Below are positions 41,870-50,872 of a stretch of 64,000 nt of DNA, piece after piece; the stretch's first letter is position 1, and every line of letters begins with the position of its first letter. The notes beneath the pieces are model-generated. The model had not been told where the DNA came from and searched no databases. It was given only the letters and a program-made list of their open reading frames with translations. This DNA is from Marinobacterium iners (GTDB taxonomy: Bacteria > Pseudomonadota > Gammaproteobacteria > Pseudomonadales > Balneatricaceae): positions 1,736,001 through 1,800,000 of the forward strand of contig NZ_CP022297.1 of the NCBI RefSeq assembly GCF_017310015.1, read 5' to 3'. The position numbers and the translations under genes are program-made.

Positions 41870-42382
41870 ATGCTGATATTGGGGATCGATCCCGGCTCAA
41901 GAATTACCGGCTATGGTGTCATTCGCGTGGCGGGTCCTCGTACCGAGTACGTTGCCAGTGGCTGCATCCGCATCAGTGGTGACGTTCTTGCAGATCGACT
42001 GCAGCAGGTGTATGCCGGCGTGACTGAAGTCATTGAGCGCTATCAGCCTCAGGAAATGGCCATTGAGCAGGTGTTCATGTCGCGCAATGCGGATTCGGCG
42101 CTTAAGCTGGGCCAGGCGAGGGGGGTGGCGATCGTGGCCGGTGCCAACCGCCTGCTGCCGGTATCCGAGTATGCGGCCCGTCGCGTCAAACAATCGGTGG
42201 TAGGCAATGGTGGTGCCGACAAGGCGCAGGTGCAGCACATGGTGATGCACCTGCTGAAGTTGCCGGGGCTGCCCCAGGCGGATGCGGCAGATGCGCTGGC
42301 CATCGCGCTCTGCCATGCTCATACCTGTGCGGGGCAAATTCAGCAAGCGCGCGGCAAAACGGCCGGGCGCTGGCGTTACTGA
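41870..42382 (+). CDS. ruvC: Holliday junction resolvase RuvC
   Basis: A 170-residue resolvase. The catalytic acidic residues are in ILGIDPGSRITGYGV (Asp7), AIEQVFMSRNADSALKLGQA and the C-terminal QADAADALAIALCHAH. It cuts Holliday junctions held by RuvAB during recombinational repair. SD CTGGAG precedes the start. First gene of ruvCAB; the IS lies 100 nt upstream, so its promoter must be in 41782-41869 or in the IS. Confidence 0.97.
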   Translation: MLILGIDPGSRITGYGVIRVAGPRTEYVASGCIRISGDVLADRLQQVYAGVTEVIERYQPQEMAIEQVFMSRNADSALKLGQARGVAIVAGANRLLPVSEYAARRVKQSVVGNGGADKAQVQHMVMHLLKLPGLPQADAADALAIALCHAHTCAGQIQQARGKTAGRWRY

Positions 42383-42405
42383 TTTATCTTGGAGATGCAA
42401 AGCGC

Positions 42406-43035
42406 GTGATCGGACACCTCAGAGGTCGAATTCTGGAAAAACAGCCGCCCTGGATGCTGCTGGATGTTAACGGTGTGGGCTACGAGGTCGAAGCCTCGAT
42501 GAACACCTTTTACAAATTGCCGGAAGTGGGAGCCGAAGTGTCACTACACACCCACTTTGTGGTGCGCGAAGACGCCCAGCTGTTGTACGGCTTTGCCGAT
42601 CAGCAGGAGAAACTTCTGTTCCGCTCATTGATCAAGGTGAACGGTGTAGGCCCTAAACTGGCGCTTTCTATACTGTCCGGTATCAGTGCCAATGACTTTA
42701 TCCGCAGTGTGCACAACGAAGACACAACGGCGCTGGTGCGGGTGCCGGGAGTGGGCAAAAAGACGGCGGAACGTTTGATTGTTGAAATGAAAGACCGCCT
42801 CAGTCAGCTGCAGCTGCCGACCTTGACCGAGCTGGAGCTGAGCAGTGGCAACCAGTCCGAGACGGTTTTGGTTCCGGAAGCGGACCACCGTGCGGAAGCC
42901 GAAAGCGCGCTGATCGCACTGGGTTACAAGCCGCAGCAAGCCACACGCGCGATTGAACAGGCAGTACAGGCACTGGGAGAAGATGCGGTCACCGAAACGC
43001 TGATACGCCATGCCCTGCGTACTATGGTGGGTTGA
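42406..43035 (+). CDS. ruvA: Holliday junction DNA helicase subunit RuvA
   Basis: A 209-residue junction-binding protein: N-terminal OB domain (GHLRGRILEKQPPWMLLDVN), two helix-hairpin-helix motifs (LFRSLIKVNGVGPKLALSIL and VRVPGVGKKTAERLIVEMKD) and the C-terminal RuvB-contact domain (EAESALIALGYKPQQA). GTG start, 23 nt behind ruvC. Confidence 0.97.
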   Translation: MIGHLRGRILEKQPPWMLLDVNGVGYEVEASMNTFYKLPEVGAEVSLHTHFVVREDAQLLYGFADQQEKLLFRSLIKVNGVGPKLALSILSGISANDFIRSVHNEDTTALVRVPGVGKKTAERLIVEMKDRLSQLQLPTLTELELSSGNQSETVLVPEADHRAEAESALIALGYKPQQATRAIEQAVQALGEDAVTETLIRHALRTMVG

Positions 43036-43045
43036 GACAAATGCT

Positions 43046-44053
43046 ATGAGAATTGAAGCCGACCGTTTTATTACGCCCATGGCGGCGCCTGCCGAAGAGG
43101 TTCAGGATCGTGCCATACGCCCCAAGCTGCTCAAGGATTATGAAGGGCAGCCTGTGGTACGTGAGCAGATGGAAATTTTTATCCATGCGGCACGCAACCG
43201 GAACGAAGCGCTGGATCATACGCTGATTTTCGGCCCGCCCGGGCTTGGTAAAACTACACTGGCCAATATCATCGCTCATGAGATGGGCGCGCAGATCCGC
43301 ACCACTTCCGGCCCGGTGCTGGAGAAGGCCGGTGATCTGGCAGCCTTGTTGACCAACCTTGAAGCTGGTGACGTGCTGTTTATTGACGAAATACACCGAC
43401 TAAGCCCCAATGTTGAAGAAGTACTCTATCCGGCGATGGAAGACTACCAACTGGATATCATGATCGGTGAAGGGCCGGCGGCGCGTTCAATCAAGCTGGA
43501 TCTGCCGCCTTTTACCCTGGTGGGTGCCACCACTCGGGCGGGTTTGCTCACTTCTCCCTTGCGGGACCGTTTTGGGATAGTACAACGGCTTGAGTACTAC
43601 TCGATTCAGGATCTGACCGGTATCGTAATGCGCTCGGGGCAGTTGTCGGGTACCCATATCGATGAAGACGGAGCTCGAGAGGTGGCAAGACGATCACGCG
43701 GCACGCCGCGTATCGCCAACCGACTGTTGCGCCGGGCACGCGACTTTGCCGAGGTGAAGGGTGATGGCCGCATTACCAAGGATATTGCCGATCTGGCGCT
43801 GAACATGCTGAATGTGGATGAGCGTGGCTTTGACCATATGGACCGTCGTCTTTTACTGGCGATGATCGAAAAGTTCGGTGGTGGTCCGGTGGGGATCGAC
43901 AGTCTTGCAGCCGCAATCAGTGAAGAACGCGATACTATCGAGGATGTGCTGGAGCCCTATCTGATCCAGCAGGGATTCATGATGCGCACCCCGCGTGGGC
44001 GCGTAGTCACTGACCATGCCTATGTCCACTTCGGGATTGAAAGGCCTGACTGA
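43046..44053 (+). CDS. ruvB: Holliday junction branch migration ATPase RuvB
   Basis: A 335-residue AAA+ motor. Walker A GPPGLGKTTLANIIAHE, Walker B FIDEIHRLS, sensor I GATTRAGLLTSPLRDRFG and the C-terminal winged helix (YLIQQGFMMRTPRGR) are present. The start at 43046 gives the usual MRIEADRFI N-terminus; an in-frame codon at 43010 inside ruvA is rejected. The gene is 10 nt behind ruvA. Confidence 0.97.
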   Translation: MRIEADRFITPMAAPAEEVQDRAIRPKLLKDYEGQPVVREQMEIFIHAARNRNEALDHTLIFGPPGLGKTTLANIIAHEMGAQIRTTSGPVLEKAGDLAALLTNLEAGDVLFIDEIHRLSPNVEEVLYPAMEDYQLDIMIGEGPAARSIKLDLPPFTLVGATTRAGLLTSPLRDRFGIVQRLEYYSIQDLTGIVMRSGQLSGTHIDEDGAREVARRSRGTPRIANRLLRRARDFAEVKGDGRITKDIADLALNMLNVDERGFDHMDRRLLLAMIEKFGGGPVGIDSLAAAISEERDTIEDVLEPYLIQQGFMMRTPRGRVVTDHAYVHFGIERPD

Positions 44054-44167
44054 TATCAATAGTTTATTGATGTGTTTAGTCTCTCAAACAACTGACTGAT
44101 AAAGATCAAGTCGGCAATGTGCCTGTCCGTCTACGATGATGACAGTCCACTAGCGGAGATCATCATC

Positions 44168-44524
44168 ATGTCGGCCGTACTGAATCATCATGAGCTGGAA
44201 GGCTTCTCTGAGGAGCTGCATGAGCTGCTTACGTCCATGCAGGAAGAGGTCCGTGATGAGTTGCATGATATCGAGCATGTGCGTCAGCTTCTTAGATCGA
44301 TCCCTCCCGGGCAGACCGAGCTGCAGGCTACACTTGAAGTCGCCAGGCGATTGGACTTGGAGCATCTGCGCCATCATCTCGATGTCATTGGGCGCTGCAA
44401 CGAAGCACTGGAGCGTATCAATCGAGGTCGCTACGGCAGCTGCTGTCGCTGTGGCGAAACAATCGAGCTGAACCGTCTCAGGGCTGATCCACTCACGGAG
44501 TGCTGCCTGACTTGTCAGGAGTAG
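44168..44524 (+). CDS. DksA/TraR-type zinc-finger protein, short
   Basis: A 118-residue protein with a helical N-terminal coiled-coil (residues about 10-80) and a C4 zinc finger, CCRCGETIELNRLRADPLTECCLTC (Cys pairs about 24 residues apart; positions about 92-116). This is the DksA C-terminal fold, and the protein may reach RNA polymerase's secondary channel like other short DksA/TraR members. The DksA coiled-coil tip motif DxxDxA is not seen, so classical ppGpp-DksA function is doubtful. Starts at ATG 44168 with GGAG upstream. It lies between ruvB and ybgC. Confidence 0.78.
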   Translation: MSAVLNHHELEGFSEELHELLTSMQEEVRDELHDIEHVRQLLRSIPPGQTELQATLEVARRLDLEHLRHHLDVIGRCNEALERINRGRYGSCCRCGETIELNRLRADPLTECCLTCQE

Positions 44525-44598
44525 CGCCTCCCCCCCTTGTATTAAAATCTGCGGCTGCTATTGTTGTGTGCCATCTGCAACCTGATCAGGTCGACGGC

Positions 44599-45030
44599 AT
44601 GCCGTTTCAGTGGCCGCTACGTGTCTACATCGAAGATACCGATCTCGGTGGTATTGTCTACTACGTTAATTACCTGAAGTTCATGGAGCGTGCGCGCACT
44701 GAGCTGCTGCGGCAATGTGGTGGCTCTCAGCAGGCGCTGATGGCTGACGATATCATTTTTGTCGTAACACGAACCGAGTGCCGTTACTTGGCCCCTGCAC
44801 GTCTGGATGATGAACTTCTGGTCGAAGTGAGTATCGAACGGGCGAGCAGGGTGAGGGTATCCTTTCAGCAGCGTATTGTCTGCCAGGCGGATAATCGTCT
44901 GCTGTGTGAGGCTGATGTGGATGTTGCCTGTGTGCGCGCTTCAGACATGAAGCCGACACGATGGCCTGATAACCTGCTTCAATCCATGAAAACTGTTACC
45001 AAGTCACTGCCTGCTGTCGAGGAGAAATAA
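44599..45030 (+). CDS. ybgC: Tol-Pal system acyl-CoA thioesterase YbgC
   Basis: A 143-residue hot-dog fold thioesterase. The active-site stretch YIEDTDLGGIVYYVNYLKFMER (Asp in EDTD) is the 4-hydroxybenzoyl-CoA thioesterase motif. It heads the conserved ybgC-tolQRAB-pal-cpoB cluster and overlaps tolQ by one base (TAATG). The start at 44599 fits the usual length; the frame opens further upstream into the DksA-like gene and is not used. Confidence 0.93.
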   Translation: MPFQWPLRVYIEDTDLGGIVYYVNYLKFMERARTELLRQCGGSQQALMADDIIFVVTRTECRYLAPARLDDELLVEVSIERASRVRVSFQQRIVCQADNRLLCEADVDVACVRASDMKPTRWPDNLLQSMKTVTKSLPAVEEK

Positions 45031-45707
45031 TGGAAGGCAAACTGCCAATCTGGAGTCTCGTTGAAAATGCGAGCCTCACCGTTCAATTCATTATGGTGCT
45101 GCTGTTCCTGGCCTCGTTTATTTCATGGGTGATGATTTTTCAGCGCCACCAGGTGCTGCGCAAGGCACGCCGCTCCATGCGTCAGTTTGAGGATCGCTTC
45201 TGGTCGGGAGTGGATCTGGCTCAGCTGTTCCGTGATGTGAACCAGTCTCCCAATACGATCTGTGGGGCGGAGAATATCTTTCGTGCGGGTCTGCAGGAAT
45301 TTACTCGGCTGACTCAGAAGGCCAACCGTGAGCCGGATGTAGTGATGAACGGTGTTCAGCGCGCCATGCGTGTTGCCATGGCGCGTGAAGAAGAAAAGCT
45401 GGAGCGTCATTTGCCGTTTTTGGCCACCGTGGGTTCAACCGCTCCGTATATGGGGCTGTTCGGTACCGTTTGGGGGGTTATGAACGCCTTCCGTGGACTG
45501 GCAACCGTTCAACATGCCGCCATCTCGGTAGTGGCGCCGGGTATTGCTGAGGCTCTTATCACTACTGCGATCGGTCTGTTTGCCGCAATACCGGCGGTGG
45601 TGGCCTATAACCGTTTTGCCTCCCAAGCCGAGTCTCTGTTGAGTAACTATGAAACCTTTGCCGATGAGTTTTCCAGCATTCTCTACCGGCGTGTGCACTC
45701 CGTCTGA
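45030..45707 (+). CDS. tolQ: Tol-Pal system proton-channel subunit TolQ
   Basis: A 225-residue inner-membrane protein of the TolQ/ExbB/MotA family: one N-terminal segment (about 18-38) and two C-terminal ones (about 135-155, 170-190) with PFLATVGSTAPYMGLFGTVWG and GIAEALITTAIGLFAAIPAV. With TolR it uses the proton gradient to energise TolA during cell constriction. One-base overlap with ybgC. Confidence 0.97.
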   Translation: MEGKLPIWSLVENASLTVQFIMVLLFLASFISWVMIFQRHQVLRKARRSMRQFEDRFWSGVDLAQLFRDVNQSPNTICGAENIFRAGLQEFTRLTQKANREPDVVMNGVQRAMRVAMAREEEKLERHLPFLATVGSTAPYMGLFGTVWGVMNAFRGLATVQHAAISVVAPGIAEALITTAIGLFAAIPAVVAYNRFASQAESLLSNYETFADEFSSILYRRVHSV

Positions 45708-45718
45708 GGTTTTAATCT

Positions 45719-46135
45719 ATGGATTGGCGTCCACGCAAGCAACGCAAAATCAACGCGGAAATCAATGTTGTCCCTTATATTGAGGTGATGACCGTACTAC
45801 TGGTCATTTTCATGCTGACTTCGCCAATGTTGACTCAAGGGGTAGATGTGAATCTGCCTCAGGCCGGTGCCGAGCCAGTGGAAACGGAAGACGAAGAGCC
45901 TCTGGTGCTGACGGTTGATCGTGAAGGACAGTATTACATCAACGTGGGAGGTGATGACCGGGTCCCAATTAGCCGTGAGGAGGTGGCCAGCCGTGTCGGA
46001 AAAGTGCTGGCCAGCGCACCACGAAAACTGTTGCTGGTAAGAGGTGATCGGGACGCAAGCTATGATCAGGTAGTGCAACTGATGGTATTGCTGCAGCAGG
46101 AAGGGGCAACCAGTGTTGGCCTGGTGACGGAATAG
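45719..46135 (+). CDS. tolR: Tol-Pal system subunit TolR
   Basis: A 138-residue ExbD/TolR protein: a short cytoplasmic N-terminus, one membrane helix (about 17-37) with the proton-binding Asp/Glu region INVVPYIEVMTVLLVIFMLT, then a periplasmic domain. In most TolR the helix starts VPxxDV; here it reads VPYIEV, Glu replacing the usual Asp. Lies 11 nt behind tolQ. Confidence 0.96.
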   Translation: MDWRPRKQRKINAEINVVPYIEVMTVLLVIFMLTSPMLTQGVDVNLPQAGAEPVETEDEEPLVLTVDREGQYYINVGGDDRVPISREEVASRVGKVLASAPRKLLLVRGDRDASYDQVVQLMVLLQQEGATSVGLVTE

Positions 46136-46139
46136 CGCG

Positions 46140-47045
46140 GTGGAGATGCGAAGCTATATTTTGCCCTTTATGCTGGCTTTTGTTGTGCATGCGGCAGCAT
46201 TTTCACTGATCAGCATGAACTGGGATCGGCCGGCTGAGCCGGTACGTTCAGCTCCCCGTCATATCCAGGCGGAGATGATAGACCTCAAGGCTCTGGCTCA
46301 GCAGCAGGCGGCACAGGAGCAGATTGCTCGCCAGCAGGCTGAGCAAAAGCGCAAGGCGGAAGAGGCCCGTCAGCGTCGCGAACGTGAGGCGGTTGAACAG
46401 CGCCAGCAAGAACTTGCACGCAAGCAGGCAGAAGCCGACGCACGTAAGCGTGCGGAGCAGCAGGCCGAACAGAAACGACAGCAAGAGCAGGCGCGACAAA
46501 AAGCGGAAGAACAAAAGCGTCAGGCTGAGCTGGCTGCTCGCAAGAAAGCGGAGGCAGAAGCGGCGAAACGCAAGGCGCAGGAACAGGCTAAGCGTGAAGC
46601 CGAAGAGGCCAAGCGCAAGGCCGAAGCAACTGCCAGAGCTGAAGCAGAGCGCCGCAAGCAGCAGCAACAGGCTGAGGCAGATCTGCAGCGTAAGCTGGCT
46701 GCCGAGCGCGCGGAAGCACAGGCTCGCGCTGAGCAGGCTTCTCAGGCAGTAATTGGAGATATACAGTCCTACATTCAGGCTGTATTGCAGGACAGCTGGC
46801 GTATTCCGTCAACCGCTCGCAACGGAATGGAAGCAGTAGTGGCGATACACTTTCTGCCAAGCGGTGAGGTGGATCAGGCCTATATTCATACCAGCAGTGG
46901 CAATGCACAGTTCGACAGCTCTGCGGTGCAGGCCGTGCTGAGAGCACACAGCTTTCCAAGGGTTGCGGATGTCGATCCACTGCTGTTTGAGCGTCGATTA
47001 CGTAAACTTTTAGTCAAATTCAGGCCGGAGGGGCTGAGGTGGTAA
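46140..47045 (+). CDS. tolA: Tol-Pal system envelope-spanning protein TolA
   Basis: A 301-residue TolA. One N-terminal membrane anchor (about 5-25) is followed by a very long Ala/Glu/Gln/Lys/Arg-rich helix (about 48-205; TolA domain II) and a small C-terminal globular domain (about 210-300: SYIQAVLQDSWRIPSTARNG) that meets Pal or TolB. Start at GTG 46140 or ATG 46146 is unclear, as both lie close to a GGTGGAG site. The long helix is low-complexity coding sequence, not a repeat element. Its end overlaps tolB by 7 nt. Confidence 0.94.
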   Translation: MEMRSYILPFMLAFVVHAAAFSLISMNWDRPAEPVRSAPRHIQAEMIDLKALAQQQAAQEQIARQQAEQKRKAEEARQRREREAVEQRQQELARKQAEADARKRAEQQAEQKRQQEQARQKAEEQKRQAELAARKKAEAEAAKRKAQEQAKREAEEAKRKAEATARAEAERRKQQQQAEADLQRKLAAERAEAQARAEQASQAVIGDIQSYIQAVLQDSWRIPSTARNGMEAVVAIHFLPSGEVDQAYIHTSSGNAQFDSSAVQAVLRAHSFPRVADVDPLLFERRLRKLLVKFRPEGLRW

Positions 47046-48343
47046 GGATCAAGCAACTGTTTGCAGCGTTTACATTGCTGCTCGTCGCGCAGCTGGTGCA
47101 GGCTGAGCTCATGGTAGAGGTAACTCAGGGGGTTGAGGCGCCGACCTCCATTGCTGTTGTGCCGTTTGGGAATAATACTGGCTCAGCGCTGGCGGAAGAT
47201 GTGGCACAAGTGGTCGGTCAAAATCTGGAGCGCAGTGGCTTCTTCAGTGCCATGCCGCGTGACAATATGCTGAGCTTTCCGACTCGCCGTGATGATGTGT
47301 ACTTCAGAGATTGGCGCGTGTCCAAAATGGATTATGTGGTGATCGGGCGTATTGACTCAGTGGGTGATCAGCTCAGCTTGCGTTTTGAGTTGTACGATGT
47401 GCTGCGTGAGCAGCAGGTGCTGGCTGAACAGGTCAGTGCAACCGCCTCAAGCTTGCGGGATGCCGCCCACTATATGGCAGACAGGATTTTTGAGCAGCTT
47501 ACAGGCCTTAAAGGCGCCTTTGCGACTAAGGTGGTGTACGTCACGGCGGAGCAGTTGGGTGATCAGAAGCAGCGTTATCGCCTGCAGCTGGCGGACTGGG
47601 ATGGCGCTCGAGCGCAAACCATACTGGAGTCTGCCCAGCCAATCATGTCACCGGCATGGTCAATGGATGGCAGCAAGCTGGCATATGTGTCCTTTGAAAC
47701 AGGGCGTCCTGCCATTTACGTACAATACCTTGCAACCGGCAAACGCGAGCGCATTCAGTCCTTCCCGGGTCTGAATGGTGCACCCGCCTGGTCGCCTGAT
47801 GGCAACCGTTTGGCGCTGGTGTTGTCGCGTGATGGCAACCCGGAAATCTATCTTCTGGATCTGCGCAGTCGCCAGCTGCAGCGTCTGACTCAGCATTACG
47901 GTATTGATACCGAACCGGCATGGTCTCCAGATGGGCGCTCGTTGATTTTCACCTCTGATCGGGGCGGTCAGCCACAGATCTACCGCCTGGGGCTTGAGGA
48001 TCGCAAGCTGGAAAGACTCACATTTGATGGTAACTACAATGCCAGGGGACGCCTGACTCAGGATGGGCGATTCCTGACCATGGTTCATCGCAGTAGTGGC
48101 GGTGGCAATGGCTTTAATATAGCGGTACAGGATTTGAAAACGGGGCGACTGGATATACTCACTCGCTCCGGCATGGCCGAATCACCCAGTATCGCGCCTA
48201 ACGGCAGTGTGGTCATTTATGCCACACAGGAAGGAACGCGCGGAGTGCTGGCGGCCGCATCACTGGATGGTCGGGTTCAATTCAGAATGCCGGTTGACAG
48301 GGGTGATGTACGAGAACCTGCCTGGTCACCCTACTTGCAGTAG
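47039..48343 (+). CDS. tolB: Tol-Pal system periplasmic beta-propeller protein TolB
   Basis: A 434-residue secreted protein. Signal peptide of about 22 residues (FAAFTLLLVAQLVQA). N-terminal alpha/beta domain (about 25-160) then a six-bladed propeller with repeated WSPDG motifs (SPAWSMDGSKLAYVSF, GAPAWSPDGNRLALVL, EPAWSPDGRSLIFTS). It binds Pal and is released by TolA. GTG start with GGAGGGG 6 nt upstream; overlaps tolA by 7 nt. Confidence 0.97.
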   Translation: MVRIKQLFAAFTLLLVAQLVQAELMVEVTQGVEAPTSIAVVPFGNNTGSALAEDVAQVVGQNLERSGFFSAMPRDNMLSFPTRRDDVYFRDWRVSKMDYVVIGRIDSVGDQLSLRFELYDVLREQQVLAEQVSATASSLRDAAHYMADRIFEQLTGLKGAFATKVVYVTAEQLGDQKQRYRLQLADWDGARAQTILESAQPIMSPAWSMDGSKLAYVSFETGRPAIYVQYLATGKRERIQSFPGLNGAPAWSPDGNRLALVLSRDGNPEIYLLDLRSRQLQRLTQHYGIDTEPAWSPDGRSLIFTSDRGGQPQIYRLGLEDRKLERLTFDGNYNARGRLTQDGRFLTMVHRSSGGGNGFNIAVQDLKTGRLDILTRSGMAESPSIAPNGSVVIYATQEGTRGVLAAASLDGRVQFRMPVDRGDVREPAWSPYLQ

Positions 48344-48412
48344 GTCGGCGCGGCAGCAAACTGCAACACAATGGCAATACACTCATTTAAACAGTCAAAT
48401 CGAGGATTTATC

Positions 48413-48943
48413 ATGCGGGTAGTCAATCTGAGCAAAGCGGTTGCCCTGACGGCAGCCATGGTGTGGGCTGCAGGCTGTAGCACCACCAGTACTTCTACTG
48501 ACGCGGGTGGTGCGGCAGGTGATGGTACTTCTGCTTCTGGTGCCAATACTTATGGCACCTCAGGTAGTCGTGTCAGCGGTGCCATTGTGACAGCCGAAGA
48601 TCTGCAGCAGCTGCGCACCGTGTTCTATTTCGACTTCGACCAGGCCGTAGTGCGTCAGGAAGGATTCTCTGATCTTGAAGCTCATGCCCGCTATCTGTCC
48701 CAGAACCCTTCGGCATCCGTACGCCTGGAAGGTCATGCTGATGAGCGCGGTACCCGTGAATACAACATGGCATTGGGTGAGCGTCGTGCGAAGGCCGTTG
48801 AGCGTCTGCTGGTTGTGAATGGTGCAGGCAATTCACAGGTAGAAAGCATCAGCTTTGGTGAAGAAAAACCGGCTGTTGTCGGTCACTCCGCTGACGCTTG
48901 GGGCAAAAACCGTCGTGTTGAACTGATTTACCAGAGCAAGTGA
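48413..48943 (+). CDS. pal: Peptidoglycan-associated lipoprotein Pal
   Basis: A 176-residue outer-membrane lipoprotein: signal with lipobox WAAGC (Cys22), a Ser/Thr/Gly-rich linker and an OmpA-like peptidoglycan-binding domain (VFYFDFDQAVVRQEG, LEGHADERGTREYNMALGER). Anchors the outer membrane to the wall. ATG at 48413 with CGAGGA upstream; a start 14 codons earlier would place a polar leader before the signal. Its stop overlaps the cpoB start (TGATG). Confidence 0.97.
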   Translation: MRVVNLSKAVALTAAMVWAAGCSTTSTSTDAGGAAGDGTSASGANTYGTSGSRVSGAIVTAEDLQQLRTVFYFDFDQAVVRQEGFSDLEAHARYLSQNPSASVRLEGHADERGTREYNMALGERRAKAVERLLVVNGAGNSQVESISFGEEKPAVVGHSADAWGKNRRVELIYQSK

Positions 48944-49758
48944 TGAAAAGTGCCGCAACAGCCAAGGCTACCGTCCTGCTGGTGCTGGCGTCATCCTGGT
49001 CGTATGCGGCCCCGGTGCCGGTGATAGAAATCACCGAGACACCGGTGGTTCCACGTACAGGAGGAACGCAGCCATTACAGGTGCAGAGTGCGGCTGGCTA
49101 TTCGGTCCAGAATGAACTGCTGTTCAGTCTGCAGCAACTTCAGGATGAAGTCAGGATGCTGCGCGGAGCGCTGGAAGAGCAGCAGCATAAGGTCGAACGG
49201 CTTGAGCAGCAGCAGCGTGAGCGTTACAGAGATATGGATCGTCGTATCAGCTTGCTGATGTCAGCGGTGCCGGATGACGCGCTGTTGGCAGCCCAAGGTA
49301 ATCCAGAACAGCCTAAACAGACAGCGGGTCTGCCCAATGTGACTGATAATGCTGAATTGAATGCCTCTGTAGAAGGTGTTGCTGCTGGTGATGCGGCAGC
49401 CTACGACAAGGCCTACAGTCATGTGCGTCAGCGTGAGTTTGATCAGGCGGAAAAGTCGTTTGAGCTGTTTTTGAACGACTATCCGAACAGTTCGCTTGTG
49501 CCCAATGCCTGGTACTGGCTCGGCGAAGTAAAGCTGGCTCAGGGTAAGGTTGAAGCTGCAACGAGCGCCTTCAATCAGGTGGTTACGGGCTATCCGGGTC
49601 ACGCCAAGGCTGCCGATGCGCTCTATAAGCTGGGTGTGTTGGCTGAGCGTGGTGGTGATGGTGCTGCGGCCAGAGCGTTGATGAAGCGGGTGCAGGATGA
49701 GTATCCGCAAACGTCTGCGGCTGGTCTGGCTCGAAGTTTCCTCTCCAATCAACAGTGA
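48943..49758 (+). CDS. cpoB: Cell division coordinator CpoB (YbgF)
   Basis: A 271-residue periplasmic protein: signal peptide (cut near SYA about 22), an N-terminal trimerising coiled coil (about 55-105: LQQLQDEVRMLRGALEEQQ) and C-terminal TPR repeats (YDKAYSHVRQREFDQAEKSF, AWYWLGEVKLAQGKVEAAT, ADALYKLGVLAERGG). Links wall synthesis by PBP1B to Tol-driven constriction in E. coli. One-base overlap with pal, and the end of the Tol cluster. Confidence 0.94.
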   Translation: MKSAATAKATVLLVLASSWSYAAPVPVIEITETPVVPRTGGTQPLQVQSAAGYSVQNELLFSLQQLQDEVRMLRGALEEQQHKVERLEQQQRERYRDMDRRISLLMSAVPDDALLAAQGNPEQPKQTAGLPNVTDNAELNASVEGVAAGDAAAYDKAYSHVRQREFDQAEKSFELFLNDYPNSSLVPNAWYWLGEVKLAQGKVEAATSAFNQVVTGYPGHAKAADALYKLGVLAERGGDGAAARALMKRVQDEYPQTSAAGLARSFLSNQQ

Positions 49759-49772
49759 CTGGCTCAATCGAA

Positions 49773-50453
49773 ATGAAACAAAGTGAAAAACGTGCAGTTG
49801 TACTGCTTTCGGGTGGTCTTGATTCGGCAACTGCATTGGCGATGGCCATGGAACAGGGCTATAGCTGTCATGTGCTCAGCTTCGACTATGGTCAGCGTTC
49901 GGTGACCGAGTTGAATGCGGCACGCGCGATTGCAGCCCAGGCTGGTGTCAGTGAACACAGAGTGTTGCGATTGCATCTGGAGGATTTTGGCGGCTCGGCA
50001 CTGACCGATACCAGTATCGATGTACCCGAAGATCAGGCTGAAGGCGTTCCGGTTACTTATGTGCCTGCACGCAACACGGTTTTTTTGTCTCTGGCGCTTG
50101 GGTGGGCAGAGGTGCTGGATGCCGATGCCATCTTTATCGGTGTAAATGCAGTCGACTATTCCGGCTACCCTGATTGTCGCCCGGAGTTTATAGAAGCGTT
50201 TGAGCGCATGGCCAACCTGGCGACGCGACGTGGCATCAATGGCGACCCCGTACATATCGAAACACCACTGATGCATCTCACCAAGGCGGACATTATCCGC
50301 CACGGCACTGCGTTGGGTATTGATTATGCGCTCACAGTTTCATGCTATCAGGCCGATATGGAAGGGCGTGCCTGTGGTCGGTGTGATAGCTGCCGTCTGC
50401 GTGCCAAGGGGTTTGAGGATGCAGGTGTTGTGGATCCGACCCGTTATGTTTGA
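49773..50453 (+). CDS. queC: 7-cyano-7-deazaguanine synthase QueC
   Basis: A 226-residue PP-loop ATPase making preQ0 for queuosine. ATP motif VVLLSGGLDSATALAMA and zinc Cys set in CYQADMEGRACGRCDSC. ATG at 49773 gives a normal N-terminus. In Pseudomonas queE commonly lies between cpoB and queC; it is absent here, so queE must be elsewhere. Confidence 0.96.
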   Translation: MKQSEKRAVVLLSGGLDSATALAMAMEQGYSCHVLSFDYGQRSVTELNAARAIAAQAGVSEHRVLRLHLEDFGGSALTDTSIDVPEDQAEGVPVTYVPARNTVFLSLALGWAEVLDADAIFIGVNAVDYSGYPDCRPEFIEAFERMANLATRRGINGDPVHIETPLMHLTKADIIRHGTALGIDYALTVSCYQADMEGRACGRCDSCRLRAKGFEDAGVVDPTRYV

Positions 50454-50472
50454 ATAAAATTCCGCTCAAGGG

Positions 50473-50500
50473 TTGCCTTTCACGCCTCGGCAGGTAAAAT
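50473..50500 (+). promoter_or_regulatory. Probable tRNA-Lys promoter
   Basis: TTGCCT (50473-50478), 16-nt spacer, TAAAAT (50495-50500), 17 nt before the first tRNA. The start site would fall near 50507. Confidence 0.6.
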
Positions 50501-50516
50501 GCGCAGCCCATCGGGA

Positions 50517-50592
50517 GGGTCGTTAGCTCAGTTGGTAGAGCAGTTGGCTTTTAACCAATTGGTCATAGGTTCGAGTCCTATACGACCCACCA
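50517..50592 (+). tRNA. tRNA-Lys (anticodon TTT), copy 1
   Basis: A 76-nt cloverleaf with encoded CCA. Acceptor GGGTCGT/ACGACCC, D arm GCTC/GAGC, anticodon loop CTTTTAA with TTT, T arm GTTCGAGTCC-type. Identical to the copy at 50630. Confidence 0.98.
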
Positions 50593-50629
50593 TCCCTTCT
50601 TCACTGTATGCTTTTGGGCATCAGTCTTT

Positions 50630-50705
50630 GGGTCGTTAGCTCAGTTGGTAGAGCAGTTGGCTTTTAACCAATTGGTCATAGGTTCGAGTCCTATACGACC
50701 CACCA
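50630..50705 (+). tRNA. tRNA-Lys (anticodon TTT), copy 2
   Basis: Same 76-nt sequence as 50517-50592, after a 37-nt spacer. Both are probably cut from one precursor starting at the promoter near 50473. Confidence 0.98.
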
Positions 50706-50806
50706 TTTTATCCGGCCTTTTTCATTTGATACAGCTGATACTCAAGTCTGATGCTTTTGTGCCTGGTCGTTGTGTCAGTGCTTCACTTACTGCAGTGCAA
50801 CTATGG

Positions 50807-50812
50807 TATAAT
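50807..50812 (+). promoter_or_regulatory. -10 box upstream of nadA
   Basis: Perfect TATAAT in GGTATAATCGG, 61 nt before the nadA start. No good -35 was found at 16-18 nt; TTCACT at 50782 is 19 nt away. Confidence 0.45.
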
Positions 50813-50872
50813 CGGCGCCCCAAGATTTTGCCGTCCAAGGCATCCAACCAGCGTGATGATAAGAATCTGACT

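Noticed and set aside
46280..46760. Repeat-like Ala/Lys/Glu/Gln codons
   Set aside because: This is the TolA coiled-coil domain; low complexity is normal for it and not a DNA repeat element.
50517..50705. The tRNA-Lys pair as an integration site
   Set aside because: Both copies are complete, and no integrase, partial tRNA repeat or foreign gene lies next to them.
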